Assembly: GCA_023374045.1 (NCBI GenBank)
Contig: CM041777.1
Location: 466,765,827-466,829,826, forward strand
Source: Limonium bicolor
Taxonomy: Eukaryota > Streptophyta > Magnoliopsida > Caryophyllales > Plumbaginaceae
Length of the DNA: 64,000 bases
Direction of reading: 5' to 3'
How positions within the stretch are numbered: the stretch's first letter is position 1; each line of letters opens with the position of its first letter. A program made the position numbers and the translations under genes. Positions 25,741 through 37,074 of the stretch are shown here, one piece after another. The notes beneath the pieces are model-generated. The model searched no databases and was not told the origin of the DNA. It saw nothing but the letters and a program-made list of their open reading frames with translations.

Positions 25741-28700
25741 TTTGAATACTGCAGGGGGTGATCAGTCCCCTGGTAAAAAGTACCTGCACTTTTTTTAGAG
25801 ACCTTGTTAGCTCTCTTGAGGCAGGGTAGGACATGTTGCACATGATAAATATTTTAAGATATCAAATCAGTTTGTAATTGAGCATAAATCAAGGTCAAGC
25901 TGAATAGACTCATGTGATAATAGACAAGTCTGGTAATTATATTTAGAATCATGCATTTAGTTAACGCTGAATGAAGCATTCTACAACCAAAATACTCAAG
26001 GTGGTTTTATGAGTTTCAAACATTCTCATCATGCCCGTTTACCAGCTGAAAACATAGGCAATAGACTAGCCTAAACACTGCCTATGCAGCAGCCTAATAT
26101 TCATGACATAGTGCCTGGGAAGAGCAAGACAAGTGGGTGAGTTATGAACATTATTCCCAAGAAGCATGACCGGAGTAGGCAAGGCATTTTGTTTCCATAA
26201 GTTGGATTTCAACAGCAGTATCATGATGCAGTAAAACAGAATTTCAAGCAGGTCTTGTCGTGTTTAAGAGGTGGCACAAAGTCAAGCAAAACTGAAGCAG
26301 ATATGAACCGCTTGCCAGCTCATAATAGATTGGCTAGAGGAGTTACCATGCGAAAACTTGTTTTAAAACCTTTTCATGCAGTATCTGCAATTTAAGTGTC
26401 GTAATATAGCACCAGTGCGTTTTAGATCAGCAAACAGCAGCAAAAAGATTGCTGTATAACAGCTCCAAGAGTGCAGAATAACAGACCATAACAATTCAGT
26501 AATTGCGGCAGCAAGAATACTTAAAACAGTAGTCAATCTAGGTAAAAGCTGGACTGATTTTGAAGCAAACTAGGAGCAGATTTTCTGAGTAATAAGATAG
26601 AGTATATATTCAGAGAACTGCTGGTAATCATGTTTATTCAAGGTAGCGTATCACAAGCAGTTTAAGGGCTGAGTCCATGATTTTGCCCGTTTAATCAGCA
26701 GAGACTCATGACTTAATAACTGAGCATGTGGCAGAAATCAAGTTAAACTAATTATAACTGAGCAGGAATCAATCATAATTATCATCATATTTGTCTGCCC
26801 TTAGACAGAAGGAAAGGCAGTTAGTAGATTTATAACTTACCATTTTCAATTCTACATCTGTCAACTCATTGCAGATACAGCATTACTTGTGGTCAGAAAA
26901 ACTGCTGAAAACATTCATAGTAACAGCAGTAAATAGGTGCAAAACTGAAGCAGATGCAAAAGTTTTATTCAAACTGTAGCGGTGCATTTTTCTGTCAAAA
27001 GATCAGCTGTAATCGAGACAAACCATTCCAGAATTTATACGATCTCTATGGCACGTTTTACACCGAACAGCAATAATAGATCTCGACCATATAAGACAGC
27101 TAAACCATATATAAAGTGTAATCATAGTGGGAGAGGTAATTGTGTAAGTTTCACTGCTCAAATTATGCCATTCATTGGCAGTTAAGGCAAAGGTCAGAAT
27201 GTACATAATGCAGAATGCTGAAATAAATTTTTCTTTGGATAGCACAAGGCAGAAGCATACAACAAGAACAGATGGGTATCGACCATCCAATAGATTTGAA
27301 AATGACAACTTAAAGAGGGCAAGGTATTGTCATGCATAACTTTTTTTTTAAAGGTGCAGCAAAATATTGAGCCAGAAGTGAATCATTTAACAGTAATGAA
27401 GCAGTTGGGAAAAGGTCATAATCGAGACCTTAATCTGGACTGGTTTTCATGATTCTAACCACTTACCATACTCATCCAAGGTCCCACAATCAGAAGCAAA
27501 TAAGTCTACATACCAGTGTAATAAGTAGATGAAGAATTAGCATTTCTTTGTTTGATACTGATTATGCAGCGGCTGTAAGCAAACATTTCATCACTTCCTT
27601 CATACCCTTGCTATTTGAGAGGAGAGAATACTGAAAGAAGAAAAACGGTGAGAAGATTCTTGGTCTTTCGAAAGAGCTTTTCTCTTGAATTTATGTTCCA
27701 AATTGACTTTTCTTTTCTGTACAAACATCAAATCAACAATTGTGAGTAACAGAAACCTGTAGTTTAGGATATTAACCTCTTACTGCTATATATTTTCTCG
27801 TGAGCAGACCCAAACACCACTTACTTGAGCCTAGCAAAAATCAGTCTCAATATAGTCTTATACAATCTCACAAACAGAACCTAATCTGGCATTATTTCTA
27901 GCTATAACACCTGCTGAAACAAGCTTTTTACCAACAGCGTAAGTTGGTATCCATAATGGATATGCCGTCTAAATTTAACAGCAGAAGCTCAGGGTTTACA
28001 ATTAAGTAATGTTCAAATTGCAGCAGTATAATGACAAGATGAAACCTATGAGACTACTACACAATTTAAAAGCAAGGCCTTTGAATTAGATGTAAAAATA
28101 GATACCAACCCCTGATCTGATGACCAAACACTACAGCGCAAAATTGATCATAATTATGTGGTTTATAAGAATTGGAAAACTGAAGTATAAACTATTTGCA
28201 TTATTGTTATCAGAACAATAAAGGTGCATCAAAATATTGCATCAGAAATAAGGTAGTTAACAGCAACAGAGTAGCTGAGAAAAGAGTGTAATCGAGAGCT
28301 TAACCTTGTCTGATTATGCGGCAGCAATAAACAGAGACTTTTGTTTGACAAAAATTTGGGGGGCAATCAGTCAAGATTATTCATGTAAAATCCTTGACGG
28401 TTCTCTACTCAGTTTTTATCAAACTAGATCAGTCATGACAGCAAGCAGAGTTTGTAGGTTTTGAAACTATTAAGGAATGAAGTCAGGATTTCTACAGTTC
28501 ACTAGAGTTTATAAATTCTAGCAAAGTGCCTACTGAGGCCATTGAATCCTCCACTCCCAAAACTATTGTAACAGAAAGCTTCGAGGTTCAACCAAATCAA
28601 GAAGGTTTTTTTTACATTAGCTTGCTTAAACAGTAGTAAAATGGATTTGTAGAGTTGTTTGTGAATTGCTTTGAAATATAGCAATGTGATATTAAAAGGT

Positions 28701-31700
28701 TTCAAAATAGCCAGCAAACTCAGTGACCAGACTCACACAGAAAGCTTTTAACAGAAAATCAAATGCCAGCCGCCTGTGTATCCTTATCAGTAGCAGCATC
28801 ATAGGATATTTAGGCTATTAACCGCTCGATCCCATCGACAGTCTAAACTATGCGGCAAATTAAACAGTTTTAAGACTAAAGTGCACATATGTGATTTCTT
28901 ATGGCAGATAATGCATACATAAATATTTTCAGAGAATGCTGGAGAGTTTTCAAACGGTTATATAAGAGGCTGAGACAATAAGACAAGTCACTATGCTTTG
29001 ATAGCAGAGGAAAAACCAATTGCTACAGATATTACTGATGTCTTTTAAATAGAGTTTTAGAATTGTTACCTTGACTTTGAGAAGAAAAGAGGGGATACTC
29101 ATACCGTTAAGAGCTGTTGATTCTACGACTTTGAGCCCTCTCCTTCTTTGTTTTAATCGGCTCTCAGTTCTAACTGGAGGGAAGGTACCGTTTGGTTTTG
29201 TGTTGAGGACATCATCCGTCTTTGTACTTACATTACTGATTCTGTTAGAAGAATGAACAGCAAGAGGATTTTGCTGTCTGGAAGTGTCTGAGGTGCTCTT
29301 TGACAGTATCAGCAGTTTCCTCAGCAAAAGTAATATCCACAGATGCTGAGTGCGCCATTTTCAACTCTACATTTACCAGAGCTTCTGCGAGCTTGAGTTT
29401 GTATCCAAGTCTGATCCGTATTCGTAATATCTTAGCGTTCAACAATTCAAGCAGACCACACAATCCTGTAGTTTTTCGCATTTATGAGAGGCATACAGTC
29501 AGCAATAGATTCCAGTTAGAGACAAAGGCATCAAAACAACTTATACCGTTGTTGTACATCAACCAATCATTGTGGAGGAAAGCATATATAAAGGAATATA
29601 CATCATGCTTGAGATGTGTAAACTTTAGAATTCGTTAATTAATACACAAGCAGCAGCAATAGTGAAGATAACATATAATCAGCTTTGTCAACCAAACTTT
29701 TATCTCGAAACAGACTAAAAGAGAATCTATTAAACTCAACCGATGTAGTCTTTAATGCGGCCTGCAGATAGACTGAAAGTAATATCATAGTAACAGGCAT
29801 GGTTTACACTACTCTAGGCAACGAAACAAAAATGATTGTAACAGACCCTTATTACCAGGCTAATTGTTTCAGTAGTAACAAAATAAAACATTTGAGCAGC
29901 AGAAATCAGGAGTAAACAGAGCGCTTTATGCCGCTGTGTAAATAGAAGCCAAGTTGATCAGATATATACCTTACATCCTTAGACTGTAAACAAAACTTTG
30001 ACCATGGTTCTATTAAAGGCTGAAATCAGGTTATCCCTATAATAGCAAAAGAAATCAAGCTGGGACCTGGTTACACATTTTGAATCTGATATGCAGGATA
30101 GCCAAGTGTTTTGTCATGACAGAAAAAATTGTTAATAAAAGAAAATATGATCAAGGCTGTACCAGAAACTTATATGATAAACACAAAGAAATTGCGTTGT
30201 TCAGCAAAACATTAGCTTTTCTAAAAGGGAAGTGAAATTTTCAAATGTAGTCCCAACTTTTAAGATCAGACACACAGCACTAAAATGAAGTGAGATATAT
30301 CTGAGAATTTTGGTAAGACATTTTGTTCTTCTTGCTGTAATCAAAGATATAAGCATCACAACCAAGCAGAAATCTCGGATTAAACTAAGCAAAATTATTT
30401 TTCATATATTCCTTATGGAGTTTCTGCAGTTTCTCAGACTGATCAAAATCAAAATTGATGAAAAAACTGAAGCAAAGATATAAGCATTATCCATGAATCC
30501 CAATCAATATGTCGGTTAAAAAACAAAACAAGAACACATATAAGGTAGAGATAAGCGAGCTACAGGGATTTAATCAAAGCAGAAGTACAGCATTCACTAT
30601 AAGTGTGCGACTGCTATTCAAAACGATGCGTTCAGCAGAAAATACCTCTCCTGAAAAAAGGTGCAATAGCAGATAACATTCGTTCTTATGATAGTTTATT
30701 CCGGCAATTTTTATCAGCAGCGGTCAGTCGTAATTTTTCATGAACGAAGAAGAAAACTGAAGCAAAGCACTCGCTAACAGTAGTTGTATTGTACAAAATC
30801 TAAAGCAAGGATATATAATGCAGCAGAAACCATCCAAGAATGTGAAATGTTGCAGCAGAAATCATCCAAGAATGTGAAATTGCTCACAACAGCAGGCTAC
30901 ATAGCTCATTTTAGAAGGAATGCATGCTTAGAACTTAGAAAAATTGCTACAACAGGTCTAGTCAAGTACAAATTGGGATGGAGCTCGAACGATTTATGCA
31001 GATCAAAATACAAGTAGAAGTTATCAACAGTACCAAAAGCAGAGGTAGAGCAATATATTTTACAACTGGTCTTGTGAACTAAGTAAATGCAGAGAAATGT
31101 TTCACCTAGAAAGGAGTATCTAGTAACAGTAAAACTGCCGAATAGGAAAGTGTGATTTGGGGATTTTTAAGAAACAGAAAGCATTTTCAAGGGTGAAACC
31201 CAGAAGGAAAGTAAGGGAACAGAAAAGATATGCGACAGTTTTTAGACAGCCTACAAATTTACACATTGAGAGCATTTGTTGTCCAGTATTACGAAATAGA
31301 AGCTAGATTACCTATAAATATCTTGAAAGATGTATCAGTCAACGGCATAAGGAAAAAAGATCATCAACTACCTTATAATGGTATTACACAAACAAGTCAA
31401 GCATAGTTAGATTTGAAGCAAAGGTAGTCCTTAATTTTGGCCGGAAGAAATACTGAAACAGTCCAGCGGTTTCAATCGGACCATGACCAATCTCAAGTAC
31501 GTCATTCGCAGCCAGATTTATTAAAACTAAGTTCAAACAGATCCACGCATGCTGAACAGAGGCTAAGATGGGTAATTTTTTGAAGTGCTGCAGTATGATA
31601 GCTAATTTATGAGTCATAAAACAATGTTGTTAAACAAATAAAGAACGGAGCAATTTCTTATGTCCTGAACTACCAGAAGATTAATAAGACCAAAATATTT

Positions 31701-33193
31701 ATCTAAAATCTATGCTATAGAAACAGCAACGATTTTCGCCACAACAAACCTTGTGCCAATCGATATGATCAGTGTAGAGCAAGACAATACATGAACTGTT
31801 TTATGCAACAGCAAGAGTGGATGGATAAGAAGAATGAAACCAAAATCAAAATTAAAGATCAGGAAACATTTTTTAGCGTTTATAAACGCATACTTAATTG
31901 TCTTTGTCTTCAAAACAAAAATCAGGGGAGTGAAGACCTTGACTCATAGTATGAAATAATGTGTAAAATAGATGGAATAATCCAAAAATGAAACTTAGAA
32001 GAAACACAGGCAGACATTTAGTCAAAATTCATGGCCCGAATATCCATTAGTAAGCTTTGTGGAGCCTTAAAACAGATATGCATAGTAGAATATATTTCAT
32101 ACTCAGTTGTTTGCATAGTGGTAACAGATTTTGATTGTACCGAATTGCTTCAGAAGTATAACAACTGTCTTGATGAAGTAGCAAAAACACGAAAAGTAAC
32201 AATCCCGATCTCTACTTTCATTCGTACTTCTAGAAGTCAGAATGAGAAACATCACCCAGTTATGCCCAAAAGATAAAACAGATATAGCTTCTAAATGTAT
32301 ATCTTAGCAAGTTGGTTTAGTTTACAGAATTGTTCAACATATTTACTATATATGTCATACTGAGGCTTATATCAATATGCAAAACTGAAGCGATAATAGC
32401 GTGACAATCATGGTCATAAGTGTTCCTATGACAGTCCTGTCGATAATAGCGAAGAAATCATGAACAAAACAAAACCAAATCCCAATTTCCATAACAGCTC
32501 ACAGATCAGTTTATCGAAGCTAGGCATAATCAGGTTTACAGTCAGAGTATTTAAATCAGAGAGAGTCTTGTACTTTTGTTAGCAGTAATTCCAAAAGCGA
32601 AACTCAGACATAACTTCAGCTTTAACTGAGCAGAAAGTATTTATACCCTATCTTGGTTAAGCATGGAATCAAAGATAGACGGATAACAATCTCTTGTTTA
32701 ACAGGATTTGTAAAAACTAAAACGGCTAATGCATACTAAACAGTAGCAAGTCTTTTGGTTAAGGAGAAAGGAAGTTTGTTCACAAAATATTTTCTGCTTT
32801 TATACTGAGATTGAAATCAGCAGGAAGCTTGCAGACAATAATTCTAGAGATTAAAGACAACTCATATTGGTTATACGGATCATTTAACCGCATCTGAAAG
32901 TGCAAGTTTTTAGAGAAGGCAATCAGGTTTGCAAAGTCATGGATATTTTAGTATTTTAAGATTGATGAACTTATCTTTAGCTTTGGACGCTCCTTCTTTT
33001 GGCCTTGTCGTCGTTGTCGTCTGATCATGATTTCTTCTTCAAGGGATTTGTATCTTGGAGAACTTACGTTTGGGCCTGAATTTGAGATCCCAGGTTGGTC
33101 TTGACGGAAGACGTCGTTGGTTTTGAATCGAGGATAGCTTTGTACTTTTAGGAAGTAGGAATGTCTTCCGGTCACACTCTTGTCATGGACTGA
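25741..33193. other. Large non-coding domain of element D
   Basis: About 7.4 kb, A-rich on the plus strand (T-rich in the element's sense strand), with frequent CAGCAG and a recurrent AAAACTGAAGC (near 26290, 26943, 30466, 30752, 32381). A loose roughly 90-bp motif ending in GTAATCGAGA recurs near 26940, 27350 and 28211. A related segment starts near 30656. Open frames are short and on both strands. Apart from one exon-like segment (29083-29217) I see no coding signal. Confidence 0.55.
29083..29217 (-). other. Exon-like open segment, possibly captured host sequence
   Basis: On the minus strand an open stretch begins after TTCTTCTAACAG and ends at GTCAAG followed by GTAACA, which look like a splice acceptor and donor. 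The text between has a protein-like composition (for example RTESRLKQRRRGLKVVES). I do not recognise the protein and cannot exclude chance. Confidence 0.25.
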
Positions 33194-33403
33194 GATGCGG
33201 CCAGGGAAATTCGATGCGGCAAGGGAAATTTGGTGCGGCCAAAGAAATTCGATGCGGCAAGGGAAATTTGGTGCGGCCAAAGAAATTCGATGCGGCAAGG
33301 GAAATTTGGTGCGGCCAAAGAAGTTCGATGCGGCAAGGGAAATTTGGTGCGGCCAAAGAAATTCGATGCGGCAAGGGAAATTTGGTGCGGCCAAAGAAGT
33401 TCG
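33194..33403. repeat. 38-bp tandem array made of 19-bp halves, element D
   Basis: About five and a half units of 38 bp. Each is two related 19-mers: GATGCGGCAAGGGAAATTT and GGTGCGGCCAAAGAAATTC. As 38 is not a multiple of 3, all frames cycle through the repeat, which produces the overlapping ORFs on both strands here. Confidence 0.9.
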
Positions 33404-34848
33404 GTCAAGGAGCATCTGGCCATCGTTGCTTCTACGCCGGGAACGTCGTCCGTTGCTCCTGGGTTGAATTGCCGGAGGCCGGAGTGGGGATTGAAACATT
33501 GCCCGCATCAACATGAATTGATTTGCCGGAATCACAGATGCGACTAAGGAAGTAGAGCTGCCTTCCGGTCATGGGCTGACGCCCTATCTTTGTAAAGGAA
33601 TGAGAACTTCTACTTTTATCATATTGTTGTCGGTTTATTGTTGAGTCCTCAGAGATCCCTTGCCTGTGAATCAGAATCTTTCAATCCTGAGAGAAAACCA
33701 AGAATCCGGTCAAATATTATCACACCGAGTTCCCGTGGATATTGTTTAACCCGAGAGAATGAACAAATTCGAAGAAATAGGAAATCAATCGTCTCATCCT
33801 ATTCGGATTTAGCATTTGGGATTATGCCGCCGGATGATTCATGCTTTCTTGATTGAGTCTCGGCGCTGACGGGAAGTGCCGCCTGGCCCTATTCGTGACC
33901 GAGTTTCTCTTTTCAATCTTACTCCGGGAACTGCCGGTTGAAGTATCTTGTACTCTTTGCCGGAGTCTAAATCGCCGCTTGAGTCGAACCTGCGGTGCGC
34001 TTTGTGTTTGCAATGGTGATACCAAGGCCTTAACCGGAATGGCATCCGGCATCCAACACCCAGCCATCTTTTCGAATAAAAAACTTAACGGGTTGCGCCC
34101 GGTCTTGAGTATAGCCGATTTCTTCCGGGAAAGAGCTACCGATGATGCTTCGGTCTTGAGCCACCGGGTTAAGATGCCGCATTGATATGGAAGCGAAACT
34201 CTCCCATTGCACAAGAGTTGCATTTGACTTGAGGATTTGCGGCCTTATGGAGTGCAGGCTTACTAACACGGATCTGCCTTCTTGAAAATGTAAATCGTCA
34301 TCCTTTGCTCACGAATTAGCTTCTCTTCATATAAGTTCCTCGCTTGGCTTTTTCCGATCAGATTCTTTTGTCTTCTTTTGGATTTTACTCTTTCGATCTC
34401 TAGGTTGTAAGAGAATCTTCATCTTGTCTCTCGGCGAATGTTGAGGATTTCGCAACTTCTACCTTCTTGCCAATTTCTGCGACTAACCTTCGATTCTCTT
34501 GATCGCAGATGCAGGCTTTCAATGTTTGAGCAAGACAAATTTTCCAGCGGCATCCTAAACCGAAACAATTAACTTTGATCGGACTGTGAATTGCTTTTAA
34601 CCCTGCGTTGAGCTCCGTCTTTAAGAATTCCGTGATCTCCTCTCGTCGATCCTCTTGCCTGGGGAAGTTAAATCTCGCGATGAACTTGGAAACTGTTCGC
34701 AGTTGGTAGCGTGCATAACCAGGCCGATTCCAGAATTCTCAATCTTTTCTCCAGATCGATAATTGTGTTATTCCTTCGAACAAACCTAACCTTGATCGGT
34801 TGAACTCCCAATCTTGTGGTATAATCGTGGTTACTTAGAGAAGCAGTT
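33404..34848 (-). other. Primer-proximal leader of element D, no clear gene
   Basis: It is less AT-rich than the neighbouring domain and rich in CCGG. Short minus-strand frames (33822-34223, 34030-34269, and the part of 32948-33535 outside the array) have a basic, gag-like composition but no motif I can name. Frames overlap and break, so this is either a decayed gag or captured sequence. Confidence 0.4.
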
Positions 34849-34869
34849 CGTTTCCCACAGACGGCGCCA
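34849..34869 (-). other. Primer binding site of element D
   Basis: The minus strand reads TGGCGCCGTCTGTGGGAAAC two bases inside the LTR. It starts with TGG, the complement of a tRNA CCA end. I do not assign the tRNA with certainty. Confidence 0.8.
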
Positions 34870-34871
34870 AA

Positions 34872-35358
34872 TGAAAATACATAATCGGTCCCTTTCATCT
34901 CACAAACATACGGATCACCAAGAATCACAGTGGTTCGGCCAATCATCCGGCTTACATCCACTTCTAGACAATATCTTTATTCCTTCTTTGGTATTACAAC
35001 TTTAGAGAGCTTTCTAGTGTTTTCTTTCTTCTTCTAATGATGTGTCCCTTTACAAATGAGCCTCTCATCTCTATTTATAGACTTTCTAGGGTGAAGTCTA
35101 TCTCTTAATCCTTGTACATGTGGTATTACTTTATTGGAGCCTCTCCTCTAGTTTTTGGCACTTCTTTCCTTATAAAGCCCTCCGGTCCCAGAGTGTAAGG
35201 CGCGGGATCCGGTCATGGAGTACGGGGCCGGAACACAGAACCCGATCATAGAGTGTGGAGCCGGAACAAGGTCTTGAAGGGGGCCCGGGGTCTGGATCGG
35301 AATCTGCGGCTTGGACCGTTTTGACCCTCTTGTCTTCGTCATATTCTTGTCCTTGTCA
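34872..35358 (-). repeat. 5' LTR of element D with intact TATA box
   Basis: 487 bp. The minus strand carries TATAAATA at 35079-35072, about 280 bp from the U3 end. The GC-rich repeat text (35171-35320) lies upstream of it in U3. Confidence 0.92.
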
Positions 35359-35363
35359 GGTAT
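35359..35363. other. Target-site duplication of element D, right
   Basis: GGTAT, identical to 24296-24300. Confidence 0.9.
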
Positions 35364-35950
35364 ATTATTGATTTTCGCTGGTATTAGACTAATGATAGTG
35401 AAATAGTTGTATCTATATGTCTTTGGTAAATCATAGACTTATTTCACATATAATTATTTTACATTGGTTTTTATTACATTCGTGAAGATATTTAAAGTAC
35501 AACTTGTAGGTAGAAAGTAATAGGGTTTTAAGTAATAATAATGTTGGTATTTGAACGATGGTACGTTTTTATGTTATAAAGCAAATTATTTAGTAATTTA
35601 TAGTTGCGAAAGGATTTTCCAAATGTAAGATATTACAATATTTGGTATATTGTAGATGTTTTGCTGGTATTAAAGTGACAATAGTGTGTACTTGTATATA
35701 TGTCTTTGGTTTATCATAAACTTATTTTGAATAAAATTATTTTGCAATAATTACATTTGTGAAGGTTTTAAAGTACAATTTGTTGGTGTTTGTAATAGAG
35801 TTTGAAGTTATAATTCATGAGTGTTGGGTTTTTTTTTTTTGGGTATTGCATTACATAATAAACGCAACATATTGTAGTACCATCATGTTTCACATTATAC
35901 ACTATGGTGATAGTACAAAACATGATCAACACTATTTTGCTGTAAAATAA
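35359..35950. repeat. AT-rich tandem repeat of about 285 bp, right part
   Basis: A unit from 35359 to about 35644 is followed by a second beginning GGTATATTGTAGATG. Both contain CTGGTATTA, ATGTCTTTGGT and TTTAAAGTACAA in the same order. The piece at 24169-24300 is the end of a preceding unit. Confidence 0.6.
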
Positions 35951-36301
35951 AACACCGCCTAAATTAACAATAAGTATCAGTCCGCCAATTTCAGACCTAT
36001 ACAATACATAGATGAATGCATCACATACAGAAAGATACATCAAATGAAACCATTGACATCTATTTGATAAGTACTTGGTATATTGTTTATGTCCAATTAG
36101 TAGTTGTTGGTGGGTATATAAATTGATATATGATTCTGGTGGTATTTTGAATATGGAAATTTGGTGCTACTTTAATTTAAAATTGCTACTAATATGTCCA
36201 GAAATTGGTAGGGTACGTATATGAAAAAAAATCTAAGTGCAGCAATGTCTTTTGTCTAGATGCAATAGTTTTGTATTCAATATGTTTTTAACTCCGTTTT
36301 C
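35951..36301. other. AT-rich sequence without recognised features
   Basis: I see no gene, terminal repeat or strong internal repeat here. Confidence 0.5.
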
Positions 36302-36985
36302 AGTCTGGTGTGCGACATGCAACAATAGTGATTAATCTTTGCAGAGGCGAGGACACAAGAAAAGAATGAAGAGAGGCACATAGCATGTATGTCAATTGTT
36401 CGCCAGTTATAGTTGCAAAATTACCACAGGTGAAGAGAATGAAGACATCTTCAATCTGACGTACGAGATGCAGCAGGTCCAATGATTTATCTCTACAGAG
36501 GCACATACACAAGTTGAGAATGAAGAGAGGCGTAGAGCATGTATGTTCATTGTTTGCCGGTTAGGGTTGCAAAATTATCGTGAGTGAAGCGATTGAAGAT
36601 GATAATGCATATCGTTTGCTTCACAAGGTGAGACATAAGAAACCAAAAACTTCTTTTGTTATAATCACCAGAGAGAAGAGGATGAGTTCAAGTATATTAC
36701 CGGTTCCGCCATGAACCATTTTCGGCCCCGTACTTTTCAATCTATTGTGCGAGATGCTAAAGCTCAAGTTATTTATCTTTGTAGAGGCGTACCATAGGAA
36801 GAGAATGAAGAGATGTACAGAGCATGTATGTTCATTGTTTGAGAGTTAGGGTTACAAAATTATAGTGAGTGAAGAGAATAAGACGACTTCACAAAGTGTG
36901 CCAAGAGAAATCAAAAACTCTTATTGTGAGAATCGTCGGAGTGAAGAAGATGAGTTCGAGTATATAATTACAAGTACAGTAATTT
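36302..36985. repeat. Three diverged tandem units
   Basis: Units start near 36302 (short, about 150 bp), 36453 (about 288 bp) and 36741 (about 245 bp). Each begins with TCT, GAC/GTGCGAGATGC-like text, then CAGAGGC, AGAATGAAGAGA, AGCATGTATGT and GTTGCAAAATTA. No coding frame spans them. Confidence 0.65.
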
Positions 36986-37074
36986 TTGCGTGGAAGCTAG
37001 ATCCCAAGGGGCTCTTATGGATTAGGTCATGAGACCGATTAAGCATCAACGGCCTTAGACCCAACCAGCCTACT

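Larger units (their letters stand above)
24301..35358 (-). mobile_element. Element D: recent 11.06-kb non-autonomous LTR retrotransposon
   Basis: LTRs at 24301-24785 and 34872-35358 differ, by my reading, at one substitution and two single-base indels, so the insertion is very recent. A perfect 5-bp duplication (GGTAT) flanks the element. In minus orientation the primer site (34869-34849) is followed by a 10-kb interior and a polypurine tract at the left LTR. No gag, protease, reverse transcriptase or integrase frame is recognisable. Mutation after insertion cannot explain that, given the LTR identity. Proteins must have been supplied in trans. The primer sequence TGGCGCCGTCTGTGGGAA suggests a Tat/Athila-type Ty3/Gypsy helper, but that is inference. 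Confidence 0.9.

Noticed and set aside
25223..25843. Several overlapping frames of 75-148 codons on both strands
   Set aside because: They are products of a 48-bp repeat whose length is a multiple of three.
33172..33547. Overlapping frames of up to 195 codons on both strands
   Set aside because: Mostly the 38-bp array read in every frame. Only the flank at 32948-33170 might be real, and I cannot identify it.
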